Shown here one piece after another: positions 1 to 9,637 of a stretch of 37,350 nucleotides of DNA; position 1 is the stretch's first letter, and every line of letters begins with the position of its first letter. A program made the translations under genes and the position numbers. The notes under the pieces are model-generated. The model ran no database searches. It saw only the letters and a program-made list of their open reading frames with translations, and was not told where the DNA came from. Source of the DNA: Pseudomonadota bacterium (GTDB taxonomy: Bacteria > Verrucomicrobiota > Verrucomicrobiia > Chthoniobacterales > UBA6821). Location of the stretch: positions 1 to 37,350 of the forward strand of contig RFPR01000002.1 of the NCBI GenBank assembly GCA_009928265.1. The letters are read 5' to 3'.

Positions 1-1488
1 CCGCTCATTGGCGGCGGCGATAACCTCGGGATCCCGGACTGATCCGCCCGGCTGAATGGCGGCGGTGGCTCCGGCCTCGGCTGCAGCAATGAGGCCATCG
101 GGGAAGGGGAAGAACGCATCCGAGCAGACAACACTGCCCTTGAGCGAAAGCCCCGCCTCACCTGCCTTCCAGACAGCAATCCTCGAAGAATCGACCCTGG
201 ACATCTGCCCGGCGCCGATCCCAAGGGTACGGTCCTTGCCCGCGTAAACGATGGCGTTGCTCTTGACGTGCTTGACGACTTTCCAGCCGAACTCCATCGC
301 CTCGATCTCGTCCTTGGTAGGAGGACGTGAGGAAACAACCTGGTGCTCGATGGCCCCGGCGCCCAGCGCGGTCGGCGCGTCAGCATCCTGAACAAGGAGT
401 CCTCCGATGACCGAGCGGATGTCGCGGTCGGTGGAGGGGATCTCCTTGAGTAAGCGCATCAGGCGGAGATTCTTTTTCTTCTGCAGGAGGGCACGGGCGT
501 CAGCCGAGAACTCGGGAGCAATGATCACCTCGCTGAAGATTTCCGAGATGGCACGGGCGAGAGACTCATCGACCGGGCGGTTTGCGATGATAATGCCGCC
601 GAAAGGAGCGGAGCGGTCGGTCGCAAAGGCTTTCTCCCACGCCTCGCTCAGGCTCTCATCGCTGCCGACGCCGCAGGGATTGGTGTGCTTGAGGATGGCG
701 ACGGTCGGCTTGGCAAACTCCGAGATCAGGCGGGTGGCAGCGGTGATGTCCAGGATGTTATTGAAGGAAAGTTCCTTGCCGTGAAGCTTCTCGAAGTAGT
801 CGAAGAAACCGCCGTAGAGCTCGGCCTCCTGATGGGGATTCTCGCCGTAGCGGAGACGACCCTCGAGAGGGAACTCGAGCGAGAGATTGCCGGCCGGAGC
901 GCTCTCGTTATCGAGCCAGGAACTGATGGCCCGGTCATAGGACCCGGTGGTGGCGAAAGCCTTCACCGCAAGACGCGCACGAAGCTCGGGCGTGGTCTCT
1001 CCGTTGCCCGCCTTCATCGCGTCCAGGATGCGCGGATAGTCCTCGGGGTCGACAACCACGGTGACGGAGCGGTTGTTTTTGGAGGCGCTACGGATCATCG
1101 AGGGACCGCCGATGTCGATCTGCTCGATGGCCTCCTCCAGCGTGACGCCTTTCTTAGCCACGGTCTGCTCGAACGGGTAGAGGTTCACGCAAACCAGGTC
1201 GATCGGGACGATCCCGTGGGCCGCCGCCTGGGCCACATGCTCAGGGTTGTCACGCAGATGCAGAAGGCCGCCGTGCACCTTCGGGTGAAGGGTCTTCACG
1301 CGGCCGTCCATCATCTCGGGGAATCCCGTAAAATCGGAGATCTCCTTCACCGGGATCCCGGCGGCGGCGATCGCCTTGGCGGTGCCTCCGGTGGAGAGGA
1401 GTTCGACACCGAATTCATGGAGGCCGCGGGCGAAGTCGATGAGGCCGGTCTTGTCGGAGACCGAGAGGAGGGCACGTTGGATTTTCAT
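1..1488 (-). CDS. purH: Bifunctional AICAR transformylase / IMP cyclohydrolase PurH (3' end cut)
   Basis: Catalyses the last two steps of de novo purine synthesis in the cytosol: formylation of AICAR with 10-formyl-THF, then ring closure to IMP. The N-terminal MGS-like cyclohydrolase domain begins MKIQRALLSVSDKTGL and carries STGGTAKAI, GRVKTLHPKVHGG and IGGPSMIRSASKN. The transformylase domain shows the KHTNPCG motif (around 672-692) and SDAFFPFPDGL near the end. The reading frame is still open at base 1 after 496 codons, within QPGGSVRDPEVI, so only about 16 C-terminal residues are missing compared with usual family members. The ATG at 1488 fits the family N-terminus. It lies downstream of gmhA and the prepilin peptidase on the same strand, with a 117-base gap. 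Formyl donor use links it to purN and purU in this window. Identification is secure. Confidence 0.97.
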   Translation of the reverse strand, partial: MKIQRALLSVSDKTGLIDFARGLHEFGVELLSTGGTAKAIAAAGIPVKEISDFTGFPEMMDGRVKTLHPKVHGGLLHLRDNPEHVAQAAAHGIVPIDLVCVNLYPFEQTVAKKGVTLEEAIEQIDIGGPSMIRSASKNNRSVTVVVDPEDYPRILDAMKAGNGETTPELRARLAVKAFATTGSYDRAISSWLDNESAPAGNLSLEFPLEGRLRYGENPHQEAELYGGFFDYFEKLHGKELSFNNILDITAATRLISEFAKPTVAILKHTNPCGVGSDESLSEAWEKAFATDRSAPFGGIIIANRPVDESLARAISEIFSEVIIAPEFSADARALLQKKKNLRLMRLLKEIPSTDRDIRSVIGGLLVQDADAPTALGAGAIEHQVVSSRPPTKDEIEAMEFGWKVVKHVKSNAIVYAGKDRTLGIGAGQMSRVDSSRIAVWKAGEAGLSLKGSVVCSDAFFPFPDGLIAAAEAGATAAIQPGGSVRDPEVIAAANER

Positions 1489-1507
1489 GAAGGAAAGGGC
1501 TTTGTGC

Positions 1508-1557
1508 TCACGCGTCAATGCGTGAACGGGAAGCATTGAAGGTTGGAGGAAACCTCC
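1508..1557. repeat. Two small inverted repeats between prepilin peptidase and purH
   Basis: TCACGC (1508-1513) and GCGTGA (1520-1525) form a perfect 6-base inverted repeat with a 6-base spacer. GGAGG (1545-1549) and CCTCC (1553-1557) form a second with a 3-base loop. They sit between the end of the prepilin peptidase and the start of purH on the minus strand, so they could be an operator or RNA hairpin for purH or a weak terminator. No U-tract follows on the minus strand, so a terminator is not well supported. Confidence 0.3.
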
Positions 1558-1605
1558 GAGGAGTTCAATGATTGGGGACGATTTCCCAGCATCTCGGTAA
1601 AAAAA

Positions 1606-2709
1606 CTATCCGCGCAGGTGCGAGCAATAAAATGCCAGCAGTTCGGGGCCGGCCATCACCCAGAGCAGTGCCCCCAGCGCCAGATAGGGGCCGAAGGGAA
1701 TCCTTCCCCCCGATCGTCCCCTCGTGAGCGCCATAGTAGCCACTCCGATGACTGCCCCGATCACGGATCCGGCAAAGAGCGAAAAGAAGACGCCCTGCCA
1801 TCCGAGGAAAGCCCCGATGCAGGCCAGGAACTTCACATCCCCGAATCCCATCGCTTCGCGCGGCAGGATCACTTCGTTCACCGAAGCCCTGATGGGCATC
1901 AGATCCCCGAGTCCTTGGAGTGACCATTCCCTTTCCCCGTGGCATAGAACCGAGTGACTGACCGTAAGGCGGCCCGGACCGAGCAACTCGCCGTTGATTT
2001 CGAGGGAGGCCGCATCGGCCTCGACCCGGTCACTCTCCCGATAAAAGAACTCGGCCAGCGGCATGCGCTCCTCCCCGAGCAGGAGTTCCGGATCCTCTTC
2101 CGATCCGGCGATTTCGAAGGCCATCGGCTGTTCCGGCCGAAACTTTCTCCGTCCGAAGGCCAGCTTGCCCAATTCGACCACACCCCAGAGGAGGAAGTAG
2201 CCGCAGGCCGCACCGATCAGGGCACGAACCAATCCCCTCCACCAGAGATCCTCGCCCAGCAGGGAGGGGAATACGGTTGCGCAGAACACGCCTGCAGCCG
2301 TTCCGCCCAGAGTGATCTCATCGGGGATGATCAGATGGTCGAAATCGATGAACGTCGCCGCAACCAGCAGCGACAGAAAGATCCAGAAAACGGGTGCCAG
2401 CGGCAAACCGAACCGCCCCCAAGCCAGGAGATAGAGCCCCCCGGTCAGCAACTCCACGAGCGGGTAGCGGAGGGCAATCGGCATCGCGCATCCCGAACAG
2501 CGCCCCCTCAGCAGGACCCAGCTCGCAACGGGGAGATTCTCATGCCAGGGGATCGTCTTGTTGCAGGAGGGGCAGAACGAGCGCTTGGGATTCAGCAGCG
2601 AGATCCCGAGCGGAAGCCGGTGAATGACGGCGTTTAGGAACGATCCGGTGATCAGGCCGAGCAGGCCGACCGCAATCCAGGAAACAACGGGAAGCGCAGC
2701 GTGGCTCAA
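1606..2709 (-). CDS. Prepilin peptidase (type IV leader peptidase, A24) with large internal insert
   Basis: Inner-membrane aspartic protease that cleaves, and usually N-methylates, type IV pilin and pseudopilin precursors. The N-terminal domain has the zinc-binding CxxC pairs (C46/C49 and C71/C74) after a first membrane helix. The first catalytic Asp motif is IDFDHLIIPDE (121-131) and the second is GFGDVK (288-293). Between them lies about 100 residues (186-285) of hydrophilic, acidic sequence that the classic roughly 260-290 residue enzymes lack, bringing this one to 367 residues. The start is TTG at 2709: the gmhA stop codon lies in the same frame only four codons upstream and no other start codon lies between, so this choice is forced. 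A likely substrate is the pseudopilin at 15297-15836. Family call is secure; what the insert does is unknown. Confidence 0.93.
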   Translation of the reverse strand: MSHAALPVVSWIAVGLLGLITGSFLNAVIHRLPLGISLLNPKRSFCPSCNKTIPWHENLPVASWVLLRGRCSGCAMPIALRYPLVELLTGGLYLLAWGRFGLPLAPVFWIFLSLLVAATFIDFDHLIIPDEITLGGTAAGVFCATVFPSLLGEDLWWRGLVRALIGAACGYFLLWGVVELGKLAFGRRKFRPEQPMAFEIAGSEEDPELLLGEERMPLAEFFYRESDRVEADAASLEINGELLGPGRLTVSHSVLCHGEREWSLQGLGDLMPIRASVNEVILPREAMGFGDVKFLACIGAFLGWQGVFFSLFAGSVIGAVIGVATMALTRGRSGGRIPFGPYLALGALLWVMAGPELLAFYCSHLRG

Positions 2710-2721
2710 CGAGAGACGGGA

Positions 2722-3300
2722 TTATTCGCGCGGCAGGCGCTCCTCGACGATCTCGCAGAGGACATGAAGCAGGAACTGCTGCGCTTCCTGAATGCGGGCC
2801 GTCTCGATACCCGGGACAACCAACTCGATGTCGGCAGCTCCTTTAGTGAAGCCGCCCCCCTTGCCGAGGAATGCGATTGTGATGATCCCGCGACGACGGG
2901 CTTCCTCAAGAGCGGAGAGAATGTTGCGAGACTTGCCACTGGTGGTGAGGACGACGAGGACATCCCCTTTCTGGCCGAATGCCGCAACCTGGCGGGCAAA
3001 GACCTCGGTGAAATCATAGTCATTCCCGATCGCGGTCATGAGGCCCGCGTCGACGGTGAAGGCCATCGCGGGATAGGGACGCCGGTCCTCCTTGAACCGA
3101 CAGGTGAACTCCGTCGCGAGATGGGCGCTGTCGCTGGCGCTGCCTCCATTGCCACAGAACATCAGCTTATTGCCGGCCAACAGGGCATCACCCGCGGCGG
3201 CCGCGGCCTTCTCGAGATCAGCCTGCAACGGAGTCAGGGAAGAAAGAACCTCCTGCAAGGCGTTCAGCGAACTTTGGAACTGGCTCATCGCAAGCGACAT
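2722..3300 (-). CDS. gmhA: Sedoheptulose-7-phosphate isomerase GmhA (SIS domain)
   Basis: Cytosolic first enzyme of heptose synthesis for lipopolysaccharide core, converting sedoheptulose 7-phosphate to D-glycero-D-manno-heptose 7-phosphate. The SIS sugar-phosphate sites are visible as CGNGGSASDSAHLATE and TTSGKSRN. The metal-site residues of the family are present: His and Glu in HLATE, and Gln and His eight residues apart in IQEAQQFLLH. The length of about 192 residues is typical. I place the start at the ATG at 3300 (MSLAMSQF); the ATG at 3288 is a close alternative, and the longer frame up to 3354 has no family similarity. The gene is followed after 12 bases by the prepilin peptidase in the same frame. 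It indicates an outer membrane with heptose-containing LPS. Confidence 0.92.
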   Translation of the reverse strand: MSLAMSQFQSSLNALQEVLSSLTPLQADLEKAAAAAGDALLAGNKLMFCGNGGSASDSAHLATEFTCRFKEDRRPYPAMAFTVDAGLMTAIGNDYDFTEVFARQVAAFGQKGDVLVVLTTSGKSRNILSALEEARRRGIITIAFLGKGGGFTKGAADIELVVPGIETARIQEAQQFLLHVLCEIVEERLPRE

Positions 3301-3350
3301 TGGACAGGAGCAGGGGCGGGCGTCAAGGGAGGAGGCGGGAGACAGAAAAA

Positions 3351-3453
3351 CCACGAAAGAACACGAACGAGGGAAAAGGACATCTCGTCATCACCCGTAT
3401 TTGCCATTACCAGGAGCCCATCCCCTATCTACCAGCTCCCAGATCCCAGCTCC
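3351..3453. repeat. Intergenic low-complexity segment with repeated short motifs
   Basis: The gap between gmhA and the lipoprotein gene (3301-3496) holds ccacgaaagaacacgaacg (3351-3369) and a CAGCTCC-type repeat (accagctcccagatcccagctcc, about 3431-3453). A related sequence, CCATCTCCTAGCTCC when read on the minus strand, precedes the helicase gene start near 7208. These look like dispersed intergenic text rather than coding sequence. Confidence 0.4.
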
Positions 3454-3487
3454 TATAATTGACACCCCGCGGGGCAACCGCTTTGAT
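3454..3487 (+). promoter_or_regulatory. Putative promoter of the lipoprotein gene
   Basis: TTGACA (3459-3464), a perfect -35 hexamer, is followed after 17 bases by TTTGAT (3482-3487), four of six matches to the -10 consensus. The ATG is at 3497, so a transcript would have almost no leader. A perfect TATAAT (3454-3459) overlaps the -35 and could instead be a -10 box, although its own -35 region is poor. Confidence 0.45.
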
Positions 3488-3496
3488 CCCTCCAGC

Positions 3497-4045
3497 ATGG
3501 CACTTACTTTCAGGATCACCACCGGACTGGCCGTCATCGCCGCGCTGCTGCTGATCGCCGGATGCGCCGCCCCCGAACCCCCCCAGGTGAAGCTGGAGAA
3601 GGCGAACGTCCTTCCGCTCTCCATCAATCTCAATCCCGATTTTGTCTTCCGCAAGAAGACCCAGTTCCTGAACGACCCCACGACCTTCCCCAAGGCGGTG
3701 GCACTCCAAAGCGAGGCCATTGACTTCGAGCGGCGCCACTACATGTGGCCGGCCACCACGAAACTCGACCAGCAGGCGCTCACCGGAAACTACCTCGACT
3801 TTTACTGGTGGAACCATGGCCAATCCGCCGAGGTGACCGTCCGCCTTGAATACCGCCAGGCAAACCTCGGCAACTTCGTCATGGCCCGCGAGAAGAGCTA
3901 CACAGCCGTGAAGGGCTCCGTCCGCACCCGGTTCACGATCATCGGCGACGACTACCTTGAGAACGGCCCGGTCACCAACTGGCGCTGCCTCCTCATTGTC
4001 GACGGCAAGATCGTCGGCCTCACCCAATCCTATCTCTGGCGCTGA
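3497..4045 (+). CDS. Predicted lipoprotein of unknown function
   Basis: A 182-residue protein with a lipoprotein signal: a hydrophobic stretch (residues 10-21) ending in the lipobox LIAGC, with the lipidated Cys at residue 23. The mature part has conserved-looking aromatic sequence (HYMWPATT, DFYWWNHG) and beta-rich segments such as EVTVRLEYRQ and RTRFTIIGDDY, which suggest a small periplasmic or outer-membrane-attached beta domain. The ATG at 3497 puts the signal peptide at the N-terminus; the longer open frame from 3092 runs through intergenic sequence. It is followed after 22 bases by the zinc-ribbon gene on the same strand. I do not recognise a named family. Confidence 0.8.
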   Translation: MALTFRITTGLAVIAALLLIAGCAAPEPPQVKLEKANVLPLSINLNPDFVFRKKTQFLNDPTTFPKAVALQSEAIDFERRHYMWPATTKLDQQALTGNYLDFYWWNHGQSAEVTVRLEYRQANLGNFVMAREKSYTAVKGSVRTRFTIIGDDYLENGPVTNWRCLLIVDGKIVGLTQSYLWR

Positions 4046-4067
4046 CCGGGCGCCCATCACTTCCCCC

Positions 4068-4772
4068 ATGCGCCCCGACATCGAAAAACTCCTCATCCTC
4101 CAGGACCGCGACCAGAAGCTGAAGGCCGTCCTGACCGAGATTGCCGCCCTCCCAGCCGAGAAAGCCGCCCGCGACCGCGAACTTAAGGCCGCCGACGACC
4201 GACTCGAGGCCGCCCGCACGCGCCAGAAAGAGATCGAGGTCGAGCGCAAGAAACTCGAGGTCGAGGTCAAGGCCAAGCAGGACCAGATCTCCCGCTACAA
4301 GAACCAGCAACTCGAGACCCGCAAGAACGAGGAATTCGCCGCCCTGCGCCACGAGATCGAGGTCGCAGAGAAGATCATCATCGAGATCGAGGACCGGGAA
4401 CTCGTCCTGATGGAAGAGGCCGAGAGCCTCAAACCGGCGCTTCAGGCTGCCCTCGACGCCCATGCCGAGGAGAAGAAAAAGGTCGAGAGCCACATGGCCT
4501 CCCTCACTGCACGGAAAGAGACACTCGAGACCCGCAAAAAGGAACTCGAGACCGAACGCCCGAACCTCACGACGGACATCGACGAGGATCTCCTCGACCG
4601 CTACGAGCGCCTCTTCAAGACCAAGAACGGACTGGCCCTCACGACCGTCGAGCACGAGACCTGCGAAGGCTGCCACATGAAGGTGACGCACCAGGCCATC
4701 CTGGAAGTGAAGGCTGAGAAGGAGATTATCAGCTGCCCGCAGTGTGGGAGGATTCTCTACGAGCCCCAGTAA
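4068..4772 (+). CDS. Coiled-coil protein with C-terminal C4 zinc ribbon (DUF164 type)
   Basis: A 234-residue protein of the widespread C4-type zinc-ribbon/DUF164 family, which has been linked to nucleic-acid or envelope functions without a settled role. Residues about 1-175 are almost entirely heptad-rich and charged, predicting a long coiled-coil hairpin. The C-terminus carries CEGC (C199, C202) and CPQC (C223, C226), a typical zinc ribbon. The motif YKNQQLETRKNEEFAALRHE matches the conserved YxxQLxxVxxNKEYxALxxE region of the family. The start ATG at 4068 fits the MRPDIEKLLILQ N-terminus. No Shine-Dalgarno is seen; the leader is pyrimidine-rich. Family assignment is good; function is open. 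Confidence 0.87.
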   Translation: MRPDIEKLLILQDRDQKLKAVLTEIAALPAEKAARDRELKAADDRLEAARTRQKEIEVERKKLEVEVKAKQDQISRYKNQQLETRKNEEFAALRHEIEVAEKIIIEIEDRELVLMEEAESLKPALQAALDAHAEEKKKVESHMASLTARKETLETRKKELETERPNLTTDIDEDLLDRYERLFKTKNGLALTTVEHETCEGCHMKVTHQAILEVKAEKEIISCPQCGRILYEPQ

Positions 4773-4795
4773 TTTTAAACCACACCCGAAGTAAA

Positions 4796-5164
4796 ATGCG
4801 AAATACTATTAAGATTTTTTATTATTTTTTTCTTTTGTTTTTACCACTAAAAAGCTACGCGCAACTATCTGATTTGGCTATAAAGGGCGAAATCATGAGT
4901 CTTGAAAAGAGAATAAAAGAGATGCAACCGCATGTTGATGCAAACCCAACACCGGATCCAAATGCCGGCCTCAAAGAGGATTTAATAACTTTAATGATTA
5001 AAGGTGATCCTAGCCTAAAAAAAGAAATTCTAAAAGAACAATTGAAAACAATGTCAGATACGGATGTCAGAAAGTTAATTTATAATGGTTATAGAAATTC
5101 TGGGAAAAATATTATTGAGGCTCGGGAGCTGTCAGAAAAAATAAATATTCCAAATTTTAGATAA
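4796..5164 (+). CDS. Small AT-rich secreted protein, unknown
   Basis: A 122-residue protein with a clear Sec signal peptide: basic MRNTIK, a hydrophobic core FYYFFLLFLPL, and a probable cleavage site after KSYA at residue 22. The mature part is helical and charged (LEKRIKEMQPHVDANP, KKEILKEQLKTMSDTD) with no Cys and no recognisable domain. Base composition is strikingly different from the surroundings: codons use A/T in the third position, as in AAA, ATT and TTA, with GC roughly one third by eye. This suggests recent acquisition or a fast-evolving orphan. It lies 23 bases downstream of the zinc-ribbon gene and is convergent with the helicase gene. Confidence 0.7.
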   Translation: MRNTIKIFYYFFLLFLPLKSYAQLSDLAIKGEIMSLEKRIKEMQPHVDANPTPDPNAGLKEDLITLMIKGDPSLKKEILKEQLKTMSDTDVRKLIYNGYRNSGKNIIEARELSEKINIPNFR

Positions 5165-5195
5165 AATTTAAATTTGGAAGACTTTAGTGAAAAGC

Positions 5196-7208
<2,013 letters not shown>

Positions 7209-7303
7209 GGACCCGGGGAAATGGAAGTTTGGAGCTAGGAGATGGGGAGGGGCAGAGAGTAATCGGAAACCCTTTCCCGAGGAGGCCAAAAACTTTTTCT
7301 TTT

Positions 7304-7335
7304 CTCCGCGCCTCCGCGCCTCTGCGCCTCTGCGG
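7304..7335. repeat. Four tandem 8-base units (CTCCGCGC/CTCTGCGC)
   Basis: CTCCGCGC (7304), CTCCGCGC (7312), CTCTGCGC (7320) and CTCTGCGG (7328) lie head to tail between purN and the helicase gene. Similar 'cctctgcgcctctgcg' strings recur in intergenic DNA of many bacteria from what I recall. Function is unknown. Confidence 0.7.
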
Positions 7336-7340
7336 GGAAA

Positions 7341-7982
7341 CTATTTTTCTGCTTTCAGCCCTTCCGCAAATTTACGGACGATCCGCGGGTAGAGCTCATG
7401 CTCGGCGACCTGAATCCGGGCATGGAGTGACTCGGCGGTGTCGCCGGCTAGGACAGGGACGCTGCTCTGGCCGAGGATCTTGCCCGTGTCGACACCGGCA
7501 TCGACAAGATGAACAGTGCACCCGGCCTCAGGCGCCCCAGCCTCCAAGGCCTGACGCCACGCCTCAAGTCCCCGGAACGCCGGAAGAAGCGAAGGGTGAA
7601 TGTTCAGGATCCGTCCCGGGAAAGCCTCCAGCAAGGGAGCCTTGATGACCCGCATGAATCCGGCCAGCACGACGAAATCGACCTTCGCCTCCCGGAGCAG
7701 TCGGACGAGTTCCTCCTCGGCCTCGGGAGTCATCTTGGTCCGGAAGGGACCAGGAGGGACGAAGTGCGAGGGGATTCCGAACTCCCTGCCAAGGGGCAGG
7801 ATACCCGCCGTCTCGATATCGGAGAGGACGATCGCGGGTGTGGCGCCCAGGGTTCCCGACTTCCACGCCTCGGCAAGCGCCCGAAAGTTCGATCCCTTTC
7901 CGGAGCCGAGGACACCGAAACGGGGGCCGGCAGCCTCCGGGCAAAAAGAAACCCCCGGCAGTTGCGTGCCGAGGGTGCTCAT
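7341..7982 (-). CDS. purN: Phosphoribosylglycinamide formyltransferase PurN
   Basis: Transfers the formyl group of 10-formyl-THF to GAR, the third step of purine synthesis. The phosphate loop is GSGKGSNFRAL (27-37). The catalytic region LNIHPSLLPAFRG supplies Asn and His, and HLVDAGVDTGKI supplies the catalytic Asp. At 213 residues the length is normal, with about 20 extra residues before the usual start; the ATG at 7982 is preceded by a short AAGGG. The gene follows rpmA by 30 bases on the minus strand, so it may be transcribed with the ribosomal protein genes. PurN here uses 10-formyl-THF, whose pool is set against PurU at 15912. Confidence 0.95.
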   Translation of the reverse strand: MSTLGTQLPGVSFCPEAAGPRFGVLGSGKGSNFRALAEAWKSGTLGATPAIVLSDIETAGILPLGREFGIPSHFVPPGPFRTKMTPEAEEELVRLLREAKVDFVVLAGFMRVIKAPLLEAFPGRILNIHPSLLPAFRGLEAWRQALEAGAPEAGCTVHLVDAGVDTGKILGQSSVPVLAGDTAESLHARIQVAEHELYPRIVRKFAEGLKAEK

Positions 7983-8012
7983 CCCTTGCGGGTTTGTTGC
8001 AAAAGGGACTGC

Positions 8013-8267
8013 TTAGGCGGCGACGACGGGATCGACGTTCACACGGCGGCCAGCGCGGTCGAAGCGGACCTTGCCGTCGACGAGTGAGAAGATCGTGTAG
8101 TCGCGACCGAGACCGACGTTGCGGCCTGGCAGATACTTTGTGCCGCGCTGGCGGATAATGATGTTGCCGGCAACGACGCTCTGGTCGCCGAACTTCTTCA
8201 CGCCGAGGCGCTTGCTGATGCTGTCGCGTCCGTTCTTGACGCTTCCCTGTCCTTTTTTATGGGCCAT
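8013..8267 (-). CDS. rpmA: 50S ribosomal protein L27
   Basis: An 84-residue large-subunit protein near the peptidyl-transferase centre. The sequence starts MAHKKGQGSVKNGRDS and continues KRLGVKKFGDQSVVAGNIII, a canonical L27. There is no Firmicutes-type N-terminal extension needing processing. It lies 31 bases downstream of rplU, the near-universal rplU-rpmA order. The ObgE gene that often follows is absent; purN comes next instead. Confidence 0.98.
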   Translation of the reverse strand: MAHKKGQGSVKNGRDSISKRLGVKKFGDQSVVAGNIIIRQRGTKYLPGRNVGLGRDYTIFSLVDGKVRFDRAGRRVNVDPVVAA

Positions 8268-8298
8268 GGCTCGTAGGGGTTGGTGAGTGGGTTAAAAA

Positions 8299-8613
8299 TT
8301 AGGCGGAGATCTTGGTGATCTTCAGCTCGGTGAGCTGGCGGCGGTGGCCGACGGTGCGATGGTAGCCCTTGCGGCGCTTGAACTTGAAGGCAATGACCTT
8401 GTCGTCCTTGTACTGCTCGACGACCTCTGCCTTCACGGAGGCTCCGGAGACGAGAGGGGTGCCGAGGTTGACCTTGTCGCCGTTGACGACGAGGAGGACG
8501 TCGCTGAAGGTGGTCTCTTTGCCGGCTTCGACATCGAGCTTCTCAACGCTCAGGACGTCGCCTTCGGAAACGCGGTACTGTTTGCCGCCGGTCTGGATGA
8601 TTGCGTAGGACAT
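8299..8613 (-). CDS. rplU: 50S ribosomal protein L21
   Basis: A 104-residue large-subunit protein that binds 23S rRNA. It begins MSYAIIQTGGKQYRVSEGD and ends with KFKRRKGYHRTVGHRRQLT, the typical L21 signature. The ATG at 8613 matches the family start; the open frame continues upstream to 8775 only through the leader and the opposite strand of the tRNA. The leader just upstream reads ATCCTTTTTCC on the minus strand, with no Shine-Dalgarno. First gene of the rplU-rpmA-purN-helicase run. Confidence 0.98.
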   Translation of the reverse strand: MSYAIIQTGGKQYRVSEGDVLSVEKLDVEAGKETTFSDVLLVVNGDKVNLGTPLVSGASVKAEVVEQYKDDKVIAFKFKRRKGYHRTVGHRRQLTELKITKISA

Positions 8614-8675
8614 GGGAAATTTGTGGAAAAAGGATGGGGAGCATGCCACGCCACGCGCGGGCCGTCCATCAATTT

Positions 8676-8704
8676 TTTTGATTTTTCGCTCTTGCCCGTA
8701 TGAT
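8676..8704 (+). promoter_or_regulatory. Putative promoter of tRNA-Leu
   Basis: TATGAT (8699-8704), five of six matches to the -10 box, ends 15 bases before the mature tRNA. A T-rich -35 region with TTTTGA, TTTGAT or TTGATT (8676-8683) lies 15-17 bases upstream. The divergent rplU gene begins at 8613, so this gap must hold promoters for both directions. Confidence 0.5.
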
Positions 8705-8719
8705 GCCCGACCCATCAAT

Positions 8720-8803
8720 GCTCGGGTGGTGAAATGGCAGACACGTACGTTTGAGGGGCGTATGCCGAAAGGCATGGGGGTTCAAGTCCCCCCCCGAGCA
8801 CCA
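8720..8803 (+). tRNA. tRNA-Leu (anticodon GAG), CCA encoded
   Basis: The acceptor stem GCTCGGG (8720-8726) pairs with CCCGAGC (8793-8799), followed by discriminator A and an encoded CCA. The anticodon stem TACGT/GCGTA encloses the loop TTGAGGG with anticodon GAG, which reads CUC and CUU leucine codons. The long variable arm TGCC-GAAA-GGCA is the class II mark of tRNA-Leu. The T arm is GGGGG-TTCAAGT-CCCCC. All parts are complete. No integrated element is seen next to it. Confidence 0.97.
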
Positions 8804-8938
8804 CTTCCTGCAGTTATGAGACCGCCAAGGGTAAATTTCTGCAGACTATAGGCCTCTGTAATAAACAAAGAGCCGGGATTCGAGATGCAGTAGCAGACCG
8901 TGGAAAGGGCAACAAACGCCTACAATCAAAGACCAAGT

Positions 8939-9637
8939 TTAAGTACCTTTGGTGTTGCCGAAGAGGTCGATGTGCAACCTCGGCGCATACCGAAAGCCAT
9001 GCTCGATGCAGAGCTCGGCAAGCACCGGCGCCTTCTCCCGCAGTGACTCAGAATCGGTTCCCTCCGGCATCAGGAGAACCCGGTCACGGGTAAAGCCCGG
9101 AACGGCTCCTGCTTCGTTCAGCAACTCCTCGATCTCGGGAAGTTGCTCGGGGTGGGAGAAGACGAATTTGAGCTGGCACGCGTAGTTCTCCATCCACTGC
9201 CGGATGACTTGGGGCTGGTAGCGCGTGGCCTCGTGGCGCGAACTCCAGGCCCCTGCTTGTTCCTCGGAGGGGGTGGAGTCGGCAAGCTTGGGGCTAAGCG
9301 AGGCCAGATCACAGGAAATCCCCTCCGGCGGCATCGTGGCGGCCGTTTCGATGGTAATATGAAAGCCGGCGATCTTGAGGAGTGCTGCCAACTCACGGAT
9401 CCCCGAGGCCACCATCGGCTCGCCACCGGTGAGTACCACATGGGGGCAGTCGTACGCCGTGACGCGACGCACGATCTCTTCTGGGGTCATCTCATCCCCC
9501 TCGGGATTCCACGAGGCATGGGGGGTGTCGCACCAGCGGCAGCGCAGATTGCATCCTGAGGTTCGAACAAAGACGGAAGGGACGCCGAGCAGCAGACCCT
9601 CCCCCTGCACCGAATGGAAGATTTCCGAGATCCTCAT
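8939..9637 (-). CDS. queE: 7-carboxy-7-deazaguanine synthase QueE (radical SAM)
   Basis: Converts 6-carboxy-tetrahydropterin to 7-carboxy-7-deazaguanine in the preQ0/queuosine pathway. The N-terminus MRISEIFHSVQGEG is typical. The radical-SAM cluster motif is CNLRCRWCDTPHASW, a CxxxCxxC arrangement characteristic of QueE, followed by LTGGEPM. At 232 residues it is of normal size. The start ATG at 9637 overlaps the queC stop by four bases, so the genes are translationally coupled in the order queF-queC-queE. The residues upstream of this ATG in the open frame belong to the queC shadow and are not used. Confidence 0.96.
   Translation of the reverse strand: MRISEIFHSVQGEGLLLGVPSVFVRTSGCNLRCRWCDTPHASWNPEGDEMTPEEIVRRVTAYDCPHVVLTGGEPMVASGIRELAALLKIAGFHITIETAATMPPEGISCDLASLSPKLADSTPSEEQAGAWSSRHEATRYQPQVIRQWMENYACQLKFVFSHPEQLPEIEELLNEAGAVPGFTRDRVLLMPEGTDSESLREKAPVLAELCIEHGFRYAPRLHIDLFGNTKGT

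Noticed and set aside
8804..8938. Integration site next to tRNA-Leu
   Set aside because: No integrase gene or repeated tRNA 3' end is present; the gap leads straight into the queuosine genes.
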